Below are positions 41,100 to 49,765 of a DNA stretch of 64,000 nt, piece by piece. Every line of letters starts with the position of its first letter. Position 1 is the stretch's first letter. Source of the stretch: CAVSIP01 sp963728075. GTDB taxonomy: Bacteria > Actinomycetota > Actinomycetes > JAFAQI01 > DASSKL01. The notes beneath the pieces are model-generated. The model worked only from the letters and a program-made list of their open reading frames with translations. It was not told where the DNA came from and made no database searches. The DNA is taken from NCBI GenBank assembly GCA_963728075.1, contig CAVSIP010000003.1, forward strand, positions 666,092 to 730,091, read 5' to 3'. The position numbers and the translations under genes are program-made.

Positions 41100-42164
41100 T
41101 CACCCAACCGGGGCCGCCTGCTCGCCGAGGCGGTGGAACTGCTCGAGCAGCTCCGGGCCGTCCGCGCGCTGCTCGAGCGCGTGCTCGAGCACGCGGGTCA
41201 CCGCGGTTCGCCCGCGCTGCTCGTTCGGCCCCAGGGAGTCGGCCAGCGCCGCCTGCCAGACCCGGTCGATGACCTCCGTACCGGCGATCTGCCGGCCGGA
41301 CTCGCTGACGAACGTCCGCGCGCGCATCTCCGACAGCGCCGTGCGCAGGTACTCGACGTGCGGGGTCTCGTCGGCGCGGATGTAGGACACGATGCGCGCC
41401 GCCTCACCCTCGCCGGCGACCAGGTCCGGGTCGCAGAGCAGTGCCTCCGCCCAGGCGAACGCGTGGAAGGCCTTGATCTCGATGAACAGCACCCGGCACA
41501 TGAACCCCAGCAGCGCCTCGATGCCCGGGTCGATCTCGGGCAGCAGCCGCGCGGGCGGCGTGGCGGGCTTGCTGGGGGCCGCACCCGGCGCGGCGGCCAG
41601 CCCCATCCGGACGAGCAGCTCGTGCTCGGTGTCGGGGGTCAGCGGGTCCTCGAACGCGATGTCGCGGACGGCGTACCACATCTTGTTGTGCCCGGCCTGC
41701 TCTGCCCAGCCGGACTCGTCGCGGGCGTGCGCCTCGAGCAGCCCCTTGGCGAGGTGCGCGGTCGCCGTACCGCGGACGTCCTCGACGAAGTGCCGCTGGA
41801 TGTCTCCCTGCGGGGTCACGTCGCGGATCGCGCCGCCGTACCCCTCGACCGTGCCGATGCGCGTCAGCAACCCGATGATCGGCTCCCGCACGCCCTCGCG
41901 GAGCAGGAAGCGGGACTGCTCCAGGCTCGGCCAGTGGCCCGGCCAGGTCTCCAGCGGTGCGGCGAGGACGTCCGTACCGGTGGTCTCGCGGTGGTGGTCC
42001 TGCCACGCGGTGATCGCCTCCCGGCGGAACCGGGTGCGGGGCGAGACGTACGCGCCGTCGACGAAGCCGCCGTGGCAGACGACCCCGCGGACGACCAGCG
42101 GGTCCTCCACCGCGTGGCCCATGAGGATCTCGTCGGTCGTGTAGTCCAGCTGCAGGGTGCTCAC
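41100..42164 (-). CDS. Ferritin-like (putative diiron) protein of unknown function
   Basis: The 354-residue helical protein has candidate ligands in HFVEDVRGTATAHLAKGLLEAHARDESGWAEQAGHNKMW, FIEIKAFHAFAWAEALL and YIRADETPHVEYLRTALSEM, the last being a Glu-x-x-His typical of ferritin-like diiron enzymes. I cannot assign a named family or reaction. The GTG at 42164 gives STLQLDYTTDEILMG. It is divergent from an acyl-CoA synthetase gene with 55 bases between starts, so the two may be co-regulated. Confidence 0.8.
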   Translation of the reverse strand: MSTLQLDYTTDEILMGHAVEDPLVVRGVVCHGGFVDGAYVSPRTRFRREAITAWQDHHRETTGTDVLAAPLETWPGHWPSLEQSRFLLREGVREPIIGLLTRIGTVEGYGGAIRDVTPQGDIQRHFVEDVRGTATAHLAKGLLEAHARDESGWAEQAGHNKMWYAVRDIAFEDPLTPDTEHELLVRMGLAAAPGAAPSKPATPPARLLPEIDPGIEALLGFMCRVLFIEIKAFHAFAWAEALLCDPDLVAGEGEAARIVSYIRADETPHVEYLRTALSEMRARTFVSESGRQIAGTEVIDRVWQAALADSLGPNEQRGRTAVTRVLEHALEQRADGPELLEQFHRLGEQAAPVG

Positions 42165-42206
42165 CCGCGACACCGAACCACGTTCGGTCGCCGAAGCCAA
42201 GAGTCG

Positions 42207-42212
42207 TAGCAT
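42207..42212 (+). promoter_or_regulatory. Leaderless-type -10 box for the acyl-CoA synthetase gene
   Basis: TAGCAT precedes GTG 42220 by 7 bases and contains the A and T of an in-frame ATG (42211), arguing that the GTG is the start. Confidence 0.5.
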
Positions 42213-42219
42213 GCGCCGC

Positions 42220-43941
42220 GTGGCCGACTCGACTGCACAGCTGCCCAGAGAACCCGCTCTGCCCTGGCCCGACGTGGTCGCCGCCCTGACGGCACCGGGC
42301 CAGATGTTCGAGATGGAGGAGGTCGACGTCCGCGGCGTGCACCTACGCGCCTGGAAGAGCGCCCCCGCCAGCCTGCGGCAGCTGCTCGAGCTGTCGCGGC
42401 TGCACGGCGAGAAGGACTTCCTCGTCTACGAGGACGAGCGCACCACCTTCGAGGAGCACTTCCGCCAGGCGGCGACGCTCGCGCACGTGCTCGCCGACCG
42501 GTACGGCGTCCGCAAGGGTGACCGCGTCGCGATCGCGATGCGCAACTTCCCGGAGTGGTCGGTGGCGTTCTGGGGTGCGGCGTGCGCCGGCGCGGTCGTC
42601 GTCCCGCTGAACGCCTGGTGGTCGCCGGACGAGCTGGTGTACGGCCTGCGCGACTCCGGGTCGAAGGTTGTGTTCATGGACGGCGAGCGGGCCGAGCGGC
42701 TCGCCGGGCGGCTCGGCGAGCTCGACCTGGCCGGCCGGGTGGTCGTCCGGCCCGAGGGCGCGGTGCCCGACGGTGTCGATCTGTACGGCGACGTGCTCGG
42801 CGAGGTGCGGCCCGACGTCGCGCTGCCCGACGTCGAGCTCGGCCCCGAGGACAACGCGACGATTTTCTACACGTCCGGCACGACCGGTGAGCCGAAGGGT
42901 GCGCTCGGGACGCACCGCAACATCTGCGGAAACCTCATCAGCCTCGCGTACGCCGCCTCCGCCGCCGGCCTGCGGGCAGCCGGTGCGCCGTCGGCGCCCG
43001 ACGGCAGGCAGCGCGCGTACCTGCTGTCCGTCCCGTTCTTCCACGCGACCGGCTGCCACTCCGTGCTCGTCGCCAACCTGGCGGCGGGCAACAAGCTCGT
43101 CCTCATGTACAAGTGGGACCCCGAGCGGGCGCTCGAGCTGATCGAGCGGGAGCGGGTGTCGACGTTCGGCGGCGTGCCGACGATGGTGTGGCAGGTGCTG
43201 CAGTCCCCGGACTTCGGCAAGCGCGACATCTCCAGCGTCGAGAGCGTCGGGTACGGCGGCGCGCCCGCCCCGCCGGAGCTCGTCCGCCGGATCGAGGAGC
43301 TGCTGCCCGGCCGCGCACCGTCCAACGGCTACGGGCTGACCGAGACCTCGTCGGTCACCACGATGAACTCCGGCGTCGACTACCTCATGCGGCCGGACAG
43401 CGTCGGCCGTCCCGTACCGGTCGTGGAGTGCAAGGTCGTCGACCCGGCGGGTGAGGAGCTGCCCCGCGGGCAGATCGGCGAGCTGTGGATCAAGGGCCCC
43501 AACGTCGTCGTCGGCTACTGGAACAAGCCGGAGGCGACCGCGGAGGCGATCACCGACGGGTGGCTGCACTCCGGCGACCTGGCGCGGATGGACGACGAGG
43601 AGTTCGTCTACATCGTCGACCGGGCCAAGGACATGGTCATCCGCGGCGGCGAGAACGTGTACTGCGCGGAGGTCGAGGCCGTCCTCTACGAGCACCCCAA
43701 GGTCTACGACGCGGCCGTCATCGGCATCCCGCACCAGGTCCTCGGTGAGGAGGTCGGCGCGGTGGTGCGGCCCGTACCGGGGGAGACGGTGACGCAGGAG
43801 GAGCTGCAGGAGCACGTCCGGGCCAGGCTCGCCGGGTTCAAGGTGCCGGTGAAGATCTGGTTCCGCGACGAGGAGCTGCCCCGCAACCCGGCCGGCAAGG
43901 TGCTCAAGCGCGACCTGCGCCAGGAGGTCCTCGGCACCTGA
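42220..43941 (+). CDS. AMP-dependent acyl-CoA synthetase (FadD-like)
   Basis: The 573-residue enzyme has TIFYTSGTTGEPKGALGTHRN (P-loop), SVPFFHATGCHSVLVANLAAG, SNGYGLTETSSVTTMNSG, the hinge WLHSGDLARMDDEEFVYIVDRAKDMVIRGGENVYCAEVE and the catalytic Lys in PRNPAGKVLKRDLRQ. It activates a fatty or other carboxylic acid to its CoA ester. The N-terminal 60 residues (VDVRGVHLRAWKSAPASLRQLLEL) are typical of actinobacterial FadDs. A strong inverted repeat follows the stop. Confidence 0.94.
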   Translation: MADSTAQLPREPALPWPDVVAALTAPGQMFEMEEVDVRGVHLRAWKSAPASLRQLLELSRLHGEKDFLVYEDERTTFEEHFRQAATLAHVLADRYGVRKGDRVAIAMRNFPEWSVAFWGAACAGAVVVPLNAWWSPDELVYGLRDSGSKVVFMDGERAERLAGRLGELDLAGRVVVRPEGAVPDGVDLYGDVLGEVRPDVALPDVELGPEDNATIFYTSGTTGEPKGALGTHRNICGNLISLAYAASAAGLRAAGAPSAPDGRQRAYLLSVPFFHATGCHSVLVANLAAGNKLVLMYKWDPERALELIERERVSTFGGVPTMVWQVLQSPDFGKRDISSVESVGYGGAPAPPELVRRIEELLPGRAPSNGYGLTETSSVTTMNSGVDYLMRPDSVGRPVPVVECKVVDPAGEELPRGQIGELWIKGPNVVVGYWNKPEATAEAITDGWLHSGDLARMDDEEFVYIVDRAKDMVIRGGENVYCAEVEAVLYEHPKVYDAAVIGIPHQVLGEEVGAVVRPVPGETVTQEELQEHVRARLAGFKVPVKIWFRDEELPRNPAGKVLKRDLRQEVLGT

Positions 43942-43953
43942 GCTGCCACTCCA

Positions 43954-44010
43954 CCCCCGGTCGTGAAGCAAATCGCACCTGAGGCTGCCACTTTGCTTCA
44001 CGACCGCGGG
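43954..44010 (+). terminator. Long inverted repeat after the acyl-CoA synthetase gene
   Basis: Arms 43958-43972 and 43992-44006 pair perfectly over 15 bases (core GTCGTGAAGCAAA) with a 19-base loop; three more pairs follow after one mismatch. There is no clear T-run. A direct repeat GCTGCCACT occurs at 43943 and 43984. It is probably a terminator for the upstream gene; a mobile remnant is possible. Confidence 0.55.
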
Positions 44011-44056
44011 ACGAGAACGGCAGGAACGGCGCGGGCGGCGTCGAACCTGGACGGTC

Positions 44057-45475
44057 ATGTCCCGCCGTGTCGTGCTGTCCCTGGTCGCTGCTGCCTCGGT
44101 CGCCCTGACCGCCCTGCCCGCGCTGGCCGGCGGGACCGTACCGGACCCGCTCGACTGCGTCGGGCCGGCCGGTGACCCGGCCCCCGGCTCGCAGGCATGG
44201 CAGCAGCGCGACCTGGCCAACGTCTCCTGCGCGCAGCAGCGGCAGCAGGACGAGACGGGCAGCCCCGCGTTCGCGGCGGCGTTCTGGTCGCAGACGCCCG
44301 GCATGTTCGTCACGCAGAACGGCGAGCAGCTCTCCGAGCCCGACCGCCCCCGGGTGACCCTCGGCCAGCTGGTCCCCGGCGGGTCGACGGCCGACCCCTT
44401 CCGGACGCTGCCCCGCTGGCAGGACGCCGGCCGCGGCCGCGTGTTCCCGATCCAGTTCACGGCCACGGACGGCGCGCTGCTGCACGGCCACGTGTTCCTG
44501 CCGCCGGCCGCCGCCGCGCCGCCGTACCCGTCCGTGGTCATCACGACCGGCTCGATCCAGGGCTACCAGCAGATGTACTGGTGGGCGGCCGAGGGGCTCG
44601 CGGAGGCGGGCTACCTCGTGCTGACGTACGACGTCCAGGGGCAGGGCGCCTCGGAGACCTTCGCCCACCCGTGCGACGCGACCAGCTGTCCCGGCGTGCC
44701 GTTCCAGCAGGCGTACAACTTCGTCCAGGGCACCCGCGACGCGCTCGACTACCTGCTCTCCACCCCCGAGCGGCCGACGGGCCGGGGGGACGTGAACCCG
44801 TTCTGGCGCGACGTCGACACCCATCACGTGGGGCTCGCCGGGCACTCCCTCGGCGCCACAGCGGTCAGCCAGGTCGGCCAGGAGGACCCGCGGGTCTCCG
44901 CGATCGTGGCGTGGGACAACCTCGCCGAGGTGCCGGCCGGGACGCCGCTGCGTACGCCCGCGCTCGGCATCAACTCGGAGTACTTCTTCAACCCGCAGCC
45001 GATGCAGTCGCCGCCGGACCCGCACGCGCACGACGGGGCGTTCCGGCAGCTGGCCGCGGCGGGCGTCGACACGATGCAGGTCGCGCTGCGGGCGTCCACG
45101 CACCTCGAGTACGCCTACGTGCCGTACATCCTGCCGGCGAGCCGGCTCGGCGAGCGGGTCGCGTTCTACTACACGCTGGCGTGGTTTGACCGCTACCTGC
45201 GCGGCGAGCGGCAGGCGCTTGACCGGCTGGTCGCGACCCGTTTCGACGACTCGTCCGACGTGCACTCGATCGGCGCGGGCACGTTCGACGCGGCGGCCGC
45301 GTCCGGTGGTGACGTCGAGGCGGGCAACGTGCCGAACCGGATCGGGGGCCTTGCGGTCGCGGACCGGTTGTCGTTCTACTACCTGTCGGAGTACTCACTG
45401 CGCCATGGGCAGCTGCGCTGCAACGACATGAGGCGGGGGTGTGGGGGCGCCGGCCGGGAGCCGGTCAGCTCCTGA
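44057..45475 (+). CDS. Secreted alpha/beta hydrolase
   Basis: The 472-residue protein has a signal peptide (RRVVLSLVAAASVALTALPALAGG). Its alpha/beta-hydrolase domain contains PSVVITTGSIQGYQQMYWWAAEGLAEAGYLVLTYDVQGQGAS, the nucleophile in VGLAGHSLGATAVSQVG and a late His in ALRASTHLEYAYVP. Cys pairs near residues 36-58 and 205-210 may form disulphides. The substrate is unknown; extracellular esters or peptides are likely. The last 11 bases overlap the convergent P450 gene. Confidence 0.9.
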   Translation: MSRRVVLSLVAAASVALTALPALAGGTVPDPLDCVGPAGDPAPGSQAWQQRDLANVSCAQQRQQDETGSPAFAAAFWSQTPGMFVTQNGEQLSEPDRPRVTLGQLVPGGSTADPFRTLPRWQDAGRGRVFPIQFTATDGALLHGHVFLPPAAAAPPYPSVVITTGSIQGYQQMYWWAAEGLAEAGYLVLTYDVQGQGASETFAHPCDATSCPGVPFQQAYNFVQGTRDALDYLLSTPERPTGRGDVNPFWRDVDTHHVGLAGHSLGATAVSQVGQEDPRVSAIVAWDNLAEVPAGTPLRTPALGINSEYFFNPQPMQSPPDPHAHDGAFRQLAAAGVDTMQVALRASTHLEYAYVPYILPASRLGERVAFYYTLAWFDRYLRGERQALDRLVATRFDDSSDVHSIGAGTFDAAAASGGDVEAGNVPNRIGGLAVADRLSFYYLSEYSLRHGQLRCNDMRRGCGGAGREPVSS

Positions 45476-46742
45476 CGGGCGTCCAGGCGGCCGGCAGGTG
45501 CTTGATGCCGTTGATGAAGTTCGACGCCAGCCGGGCCGGCTCCTCGGTGGCGTGGATGTCCGGCAGCCGGGTGAGCAGCTCGCGGAACATCACCGTGATC
45601 TCCCGGCGGGCGAGGTGGGCGCCCAGGCAGAAGTGCGGGCCGGGGCCGCCGAAGCCGACGTGCGGGTTGGGGTCGCGGGTGATGTCGAAGGTGAACGGGT
45701 CGGTGAACACGTCCTCGTCGCGGTTGGCCGACCAGTAGAACAGGATGAGCTTGTCGCCCTCGGAGAACTCCCGGCCGTTGAGCTCGGCGGTCCGCGTCGC
45801 CGTGCGCCGCATGAACATCACCGGGCTCGCGACGCGGACGATCTCCTCCACGGCGGTCGGCGCGTACTTCTCGTAGTCCGACAGCCACAGCTGCTTCTGA
45901 TCCGGGTTGTCGGTGAGCAGCTTGAGCCCGTGGCTGATCGCGTTGCGGGTGGTCTCGTTGCCCGCGACGACGAGCAGGATGAAGAACGACCCGAGCTCCT
46001 GGTCGGTGAGCGTCTCGCCGTCGATGTTGGCGTTGACCAGCGCACTGGTGAGGTCGTCGGCGGGGTTCTCGCGCCGCTGCTGGCCCAGCTCCTGGACGAG
46101 CTGCGCGAGCTCCATGCCCGCGGTGAGCAGCGCGGCGGCGATGTCGTTGCCCTCCGGCACGTACTCGGGGTCACCCGCGCCGAGGATGACGTTGGAGCGC
46201 TCGAAGATGAACTGGTACTGCGACTCCGGGATCCCCATCATGTCGCAGATGATCTTGAGTGGCAGCTTCGCGGCGACCGCGGGTACGAAGTCCGCCGCGC
46301 CGAGCGGGGCCACCTCGTCGACGATCGCGCGGGCTGCTTCCTGCACCTGGTCCTCGACGCGCTTGAGCATCCGCGGGGTGAACGCGCGCGAGACGATGCG
46401 GCGCAGGCGGGCGTGCCGCGGGTCGTCCATGTTGATCATCGAGCCGAAGAACTCGAGGAACTCGGCCGGCATGTCGAAGATGCCGGTCGCGCCGTGGCCG
46501 GAGCAGAACTCCTCCGGCCGCCGGGACGCCTCGAGGATGTCCGCGTGCTTGGTCAGCGCGAAGTAGCCCGGCCCCTTCGGGATGAGGTCGTTGTCCGGCA
46601 GCGGCTCCTCGTAGAACGGGACCGGCCGGTGCTGGCGCAGTGCCGCGAACGCGCGCTCGCGCACGTCCAGGGGCTCGGCCCAGAACTCCATGTCGGACAG
46701 GTTGACGTCCTCGGCGCGGGGCAGCGCGGCGTCCAGCGTCAT
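45465..46742 (-). CDS. Cytochrome P450 (CYP125/CYP142-like)
   Basis: The 425-residue P450 has the I-helix VVAGNETTRNAISHG, the ExxR motif in VEEIVRVASPVMFMRRTA and the haem ligand Cys in HVGFGGPGPHFCLGAHLAR. FSGH-type (CSGHGATGIF) and MINMDDPRHARLRRIVSRAFTPR regions resemble the actinobacterial CYP125/CYP142/CYP124 group, which oxidises sterol or isoprenoid side chains; the substrate is inferred. GAAGGAG precedes the ATG at 46742. The ferredoxin gene lies 22 bases upstream and is the likely electron donor. Confidence 0.93.
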   Translation of the reverse strand: MTLDAALPRAEDVNLSDMEFWAEPLDVRERAFAALRQHRPVPFYEEPLPDNDLIPKGPGYFALTKHADILEASRRPEEFCSGHGATGIFDMPAEFLEFFGSMINMDDPRHARLRRIVSRAFTPRMLKRVEDQVQEAARAIVDEVAPLGAADFVPAVAAKLPLKIICDMMGIPESQYQFIFERSNVILGAGDPEYVPEGNDIAAALLTAGMELAQLVQELGQQRRENPADDLTSALVNANIDGETLTDQELGSFFILLVVAGNETTRNAISHGLKLLTDNPDQKQLWLSDYEKYAPTAVEEIVRVASPVMFMRRTATRTAELNGREFSEGDKLILFYWSANRDEDVFTDPFTFDITRDPNPHVGFGGPGPHFCLGAHLARREITVMFRELLTRLPDIHATEEPARLASNFINGIKHLPAAWTPVRS

Positions 46743-46764
46743 GTGCGGGCTCCTTCGGGGCAGG

Positions 46765-46956
46765 TCAGTCCTCGATCGAGATGGCCTGCTTGGGGCAGCC
46801 ACGGACGGCCGCCTCCACCTTGGGGCGCAGGCTCTCGTCCGGCGTCTCGTCGAGCACGTAGAGCAGGTCGTCGTCGCGCACCTCGAACACCTCCGGTGCC
46901 TGGCTCATGCAGATCGCGTTGCTCTCGCACCGGTCGTAGTCGACCACAACGCGCAT
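46765..46956 (-). CDS. 3Fe-4S-type ferredoxin
   Basis: The 63-residue ferredoxin begins MRVVVDYDRCESNAICMSQAPEVFEV and ends VRGCPKQAISIED. Three cluster Cys are in the pattern C-x5-C...C-P, with Ala/Ile in place of a fourth, typical of [3Fe-4S] ferredoxins that serve P450s. The ATG follows GAGGGGAG. It stands directly upstream of the P450 on the same strand. Confidence 0.94.
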   Translation of the reverse strand: MRVVVDYDRCESNAICMSQAPEVFEVRDDDLLYVLDETPDESLRPKVEAAVRGCPKQAISIED

Positions 46957-47006
46957 GGTGGTGGCTCCCCTCGTTGAGCAAGTCTCAAGACGACGTGGTG
47001 GGCAGG

Positions 47007-47480
47007 CTATCCGACGCCCAGCTCGCGCTTGAGCTTGGCGACGTGACCCTTGGCCCGGACGTTGTAGTACGCAGCCTCCACGGTGCCGTCGGCCGCGACC
47101 ACCACGGTGGAGCGGATCACGCCGACGTACGTACGCCCGTAGTTCTGCTTCTCGCCCCAGGCGCCGTACGCCTCGAGCACCACGTGCTCGGGGTCGGACA
47201 GCAGCGGGAACGTCAGCCCGTGCTCCTCGCGGAAGCGCGCCAGCCTGGCGGGTGCGTCCGGGGAGATGCCGGCGACGGTGAGGCCGGTCGCCTCCAGCTC
47301 GCGCAGCGCGTCCCGGAAGTCGCACGCCTGCGTGGTGCAGCCGGGGGTGAGCGCAGCCGGGTAGAAGTACACGACCACGCGGCTGCCCCCGGAGCGCAGG
47401 TCGGCCAGCGAGACCGTCCGGCCGTCCGGGTCGGGGAGGGCGAAGTCGGGCGCGGGGTCGCCCGGGGTGAGGCGGGGCAC
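47007..47480 (-). CDS. bcp: Peroxiredoxin (BCP/PrxQ type)
   Basis: The 157-residue thiol peroxidase has PAPDFALPDPDGRTVSLADL, the peroxidatic Cys in FYPAALTPGCTTQACDFRDAL with the resolving Cys 5 residues later as in PrxQ, and LLSDPEHVVLEAYGAWGEK. It removes hydroperoxides using thioredoxin. The GTG at 47480 follows GGAGGACCC. It may be transcribed with the upstream NiCoT gene, 13 bases away. Confidence 0.93.
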   Translation of the reverse strand: MPRLTPGDPAPDFALPDPDGRTVSLADLRSGGSRVVVYFYPAALTPGCTTQACDFRDALRELEATGLTVAGISPDAPARLARFREEHGLTFPLLSDPEHVVLEAYGAWGEKQNYGRTYVGVIRSTVVVAADGTVEAAYYNVRAKGHVAKLKRELGVG

Positions 47481-47493
47481 GGGTCCTCCGAGG

Positions 47494-48588
47494 TCAGTCG
47501 ACGACGAGGTGACCGTAGCGGCCCTCGATGTCGCGCAGGCGCCACCAGGCGACCGAGGCCACCCACGAGCCGACGAACAGCCCGACGATCACGTAGCCGA
47601 GGATGTCGAAGCGGCCGGCGATCGCGCCGACGGTCACCCAGGGCTCCCCGGTCAGGCCGAGCTGGGTGGCGAGCACCCCGACGAGCTCGACGGTGCCGAT
47701 GAGCAGTGCGACCACGACGGACAGGCCGGTGGTCGTGAGGTTGTAGTAGACCTTGCGCAGCGGGTTCGTGAACGCCCAGTCGTACGCCTTGCACATGAAC
47801 GCGCCGTCGAGGGTGTCCATCAGGGACATGCCGGCGGCGAAGATCAGTGGCAGGGTGAGCATGGCCCACGGCGGTACGGCGCCGTCCGCCGCCGCCTTGC
47901 CGGACAGCGCCAGCAGGCCGATCTCCGAGGCGGTGTCGAAGCCGAGACCGAACAGGAAGCCGACGGGGTACATGTGCCAGGAGGAGCCGATCATCGTGCG
48001 GTACCGGCCGCCGAAGATGCGGTTCATCAGCCCGCGCTGCAGCAGCAGCTCGTCGAGCTCCTCGCGGTGGTACGTCCCGGTCTTCAGCGCCCGCCAGGTC
48101 TTCCAGATGCCGGCGAGGATCACGAGGTTGAGAATGCCGACGAACCAGAGGAAGGTGCCGGAGACGGAGGCACCGATGACCCCGCCGATGGCATGCGCGT
48201 GGTCGAATGCACCCGACGACGCGAAGTGCGTGGTGAGCGCCAGCGCGCCCGTCGCGAGCAGCACCACGCTGGAGTGGCCGATGGAGAAGAAGAAGCCGAT
48301 GCCCAGCGGCTGGCGGCCCTTCGCCAGCATGAACCGCGTGGTGTCGTCGATCGCCGCGATGTGGTCCGGGTCGAAGGCGTGCCGCAGGCCGAAGGTGTAC
48401 GCGAGCAGCCCGGCGCCGGCGAACACGCCGACGTCGTGGTGCGTGGCGAGGACGAGGGCGAACCCGCCCCAGCCGAGCACGTGCAGCAGCCCGACCGCGC
48501 CGAACAGCCCGGACAGCCGTCGCACCTCCGAGCGGGTGAACGACAGGTCGCGCAGGCCGCGTGGTCGCGCGGCGGCCTCGATGGTCAC
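47494..48588 (-). CDS. NiCoT family nickel/cobalt transporter
   Basis: The 364-residue protein with about 8 membrane segments has the NiCoT signature FGLRHAFDPDHIAAIDDTTR (metal-binding His/Asp). It also has FFFSIGHSSVVLL, FLFGLGFDTASEIGLLAL and GMSLMDTLDGAFMCKAYDWA. It imports Ni2+ or Co2+. A Nur-like dyad 47 bases before the GTG points to nickel. No urease or hydrogenase genes are in the window. No cobalamin riboswitch was found upstream. Confidence 0.93.
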   Translation of the reverse strand: MTIEAAARPRGLRDLSFTRSEVRRLSGLFGAVGLLHVLGWGGFALVLATHHDVGVFAGAGLLAYTFGLRHAFDPDHIAAIDDTTRFMLAKGRQPLGIGFFFSIGHSSVVLLATGALALTTHFASSGAFDHAHAIGGVIGASVSGTFLWFVGILNLVILAGIWKTWRALKTGTYHREELDELLLQRGLMNRIFGGRYRTMIGSSWHMYPVGFLFGLGFDTASEIGLLALSGKAAADGAVPPWAMLTLPLIFAAGMSLMDTLDGAFMCKAYDWAFTNPLRKVYYNLTTTGLSVVVALLIGTVELVGVLATQLGLTGEPWVTVGAIAGRFDILGYVIVGLFVGSWVASVAWWRLRDIEGRYGHLVVD

Positions 48589-48633
48589 GGCGAGCTCACT
48601 CCATGCCGGCTCGCCACTTGCGGGACGGCAGTA

Positions 48634-48652
48634 GTTGCGAAAGATGTGCAAC
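48634..48652. promoter_or_regulatory. Nur-like operator in the NiCoT promoter
   Basis: On the minus strand GTTGC-N9-GCAAC (TTGC-N9-GCAA core, 48635-48651) has the half-sites and spacing described for the nickel regulator Nur of Streptomyces. It sits just downstream of a candidate promoter, TTGCCG (48681-48686), 18 bases, TAGGTT (48657-48662), where a bound repressor would block initiation. Confidence 0.55.
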
Positions 48653-48721
48653 AGCGAACCTACGGCGGCGAGGGCGGGTGCGGCAAGTGGTTGACAGCCC
48701 GGTTCTGGGGAGGGGTACGGC

Positions 48722-49765
48722 GTGAAGGCATGCACGGTTCGACCGGGACAGCCGGGCTCGGCCCGGGTCGACGAGGTGGCGGAGCCCGACCCGACGACGG
48801 GCGACGTCCTCGCGACGGGTCTGCTGGTCGGCGTCTGTGGCACCGACGTCGAGATCACGTCGAAGGGGTACGGCGTGCCGCCACCCGGCCGCGACCGCCT
48901 GACGCTGTTCCACGAGTCGCTCGGGCGCGTGCTGGAGGCCCCGGAGGGCTCGGGGTTCGCCGCCGGCGACCTCGTCGTCGGCATCGTCCGCCGCCCCGAC
49001 CCGGTGCCGTGCCGACCCTGCAGCCGCGGCCAGTGGGACTTCTGCGCCAACGGCCGCTACACCGAGCGCGGGATCAAGGAGCTGGACGGCTACGGCGCCG
49101 AGCGCTGGCGGGTCCCGGCGGACTTCGCCGTACGGCTGGACCCCTCGCTCGGTGACGTCGGGGTGCTGACGGAGCCGACGTCCGTCGTCGCCAAGGCCTG
49201 GGACCAGATCGACCGGATCAACGCCCGCGCCGAGATCGACCCGCACGTCGCGCTGGTGACCGGTGCCGGCCCGATCGGGCTGCTCGCCGCGATGATCGGC
49301 GTGCACAAGGGCCTCGAGGTCCACGTCGTCGACCGGGTCACCGACGGTCCCAAGCCCGCGCTCGTCCGCGACCTGGGCGCGAGCTACCACTCCTCGCTCG
49401 ACGACCTCGCCGTCGAGCCGGACGTCGTCGTGGAGTGCACCGGCGTCGGCCAGCTGGTGTTCGACGTGCTGATGCGTACGGGCCCGAACGCGGTCACCTG
49501 CCTCGCCGGCATCTCCTCCGGCAGCCGGACGATCTCCACCGCAGCGGACGCGGTGAACCGCGAGCTCGTGCTCGACAACGACGTCGTCTTCGGCTCGGTC
49601 AACGCCAACCGGCGGCACTACGAGCTGGCCGTGGCGCACCTCGCCGAGGCCGACCGGTCGTGGCTGCAGCGGCTGGTCAGCCGGCGGGTGCCGATGTCCC
49701 GGTGGCCGGAGGCCCTGCAGAAGGGACCCGAGGACGTCAAAGTCGTGGTGGACCTGCAACAGTGA
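48722..49765 (+). CDS. Glucose 1-dehydrogenase-like zinc alcohol dehydrogenase
   Basis: The 347-residue medium-chain dehydrogenase has catalytic-zinc region VGVCGTDVEITSKGYG, FHESLGRVLE, structural-type Cys in RRPDPVPCRPCSRGQWDFCANGRYTERGIKELDGYGAE and the nucleotide fold LVTGAGPIGLLAAMIG. This sequence style is that of archaeal/haloarchaeal-type glucose dehydrogenases, which oxidise glucose to gluconolactone with NADP+. The GTG at 48722 follows GGAGGGG. TTGACA (48691) may be a -35 box. The role in this host is inferred. Confidence 0.9.
   Translation: MKACTVRPGQPGSARVDEVAEPDPTTGDVLATGLLVGVCGTDVEITSKGYGVPPPGRDRLTLFHESLGRVLEAPEGSGFAAGDLVVGIVRRPDPVPCRPCSRGQWDFCANGRYTERGIKELDGYGAERWRVPADFAVRLDPSLGDVGVLTEPTSVVAKAWDQIDRINARAEIDPHVALVTGAGPIGLLAAMIGVHKGLEVHVVDRVTDGPKPALVRDLGASYHSSLDDLAVEPDVVVECTGVGQLVFDVLMRTGPNAVTCLAGISSGSRTISTAADAVNRELVLDNDVVFGSVNANRRHYELAVAHLAEADRSWLQRLVSRRVPMSRWPEALQKGPEDVKVVVDLQQ

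Noticed and set aside
48589..48721. Cobalamin riboswitch before the NiCoT transporter
   Set aside because: The gap is too short and lacks the B12-box sequence. The Nur-like dyad explains the region better.
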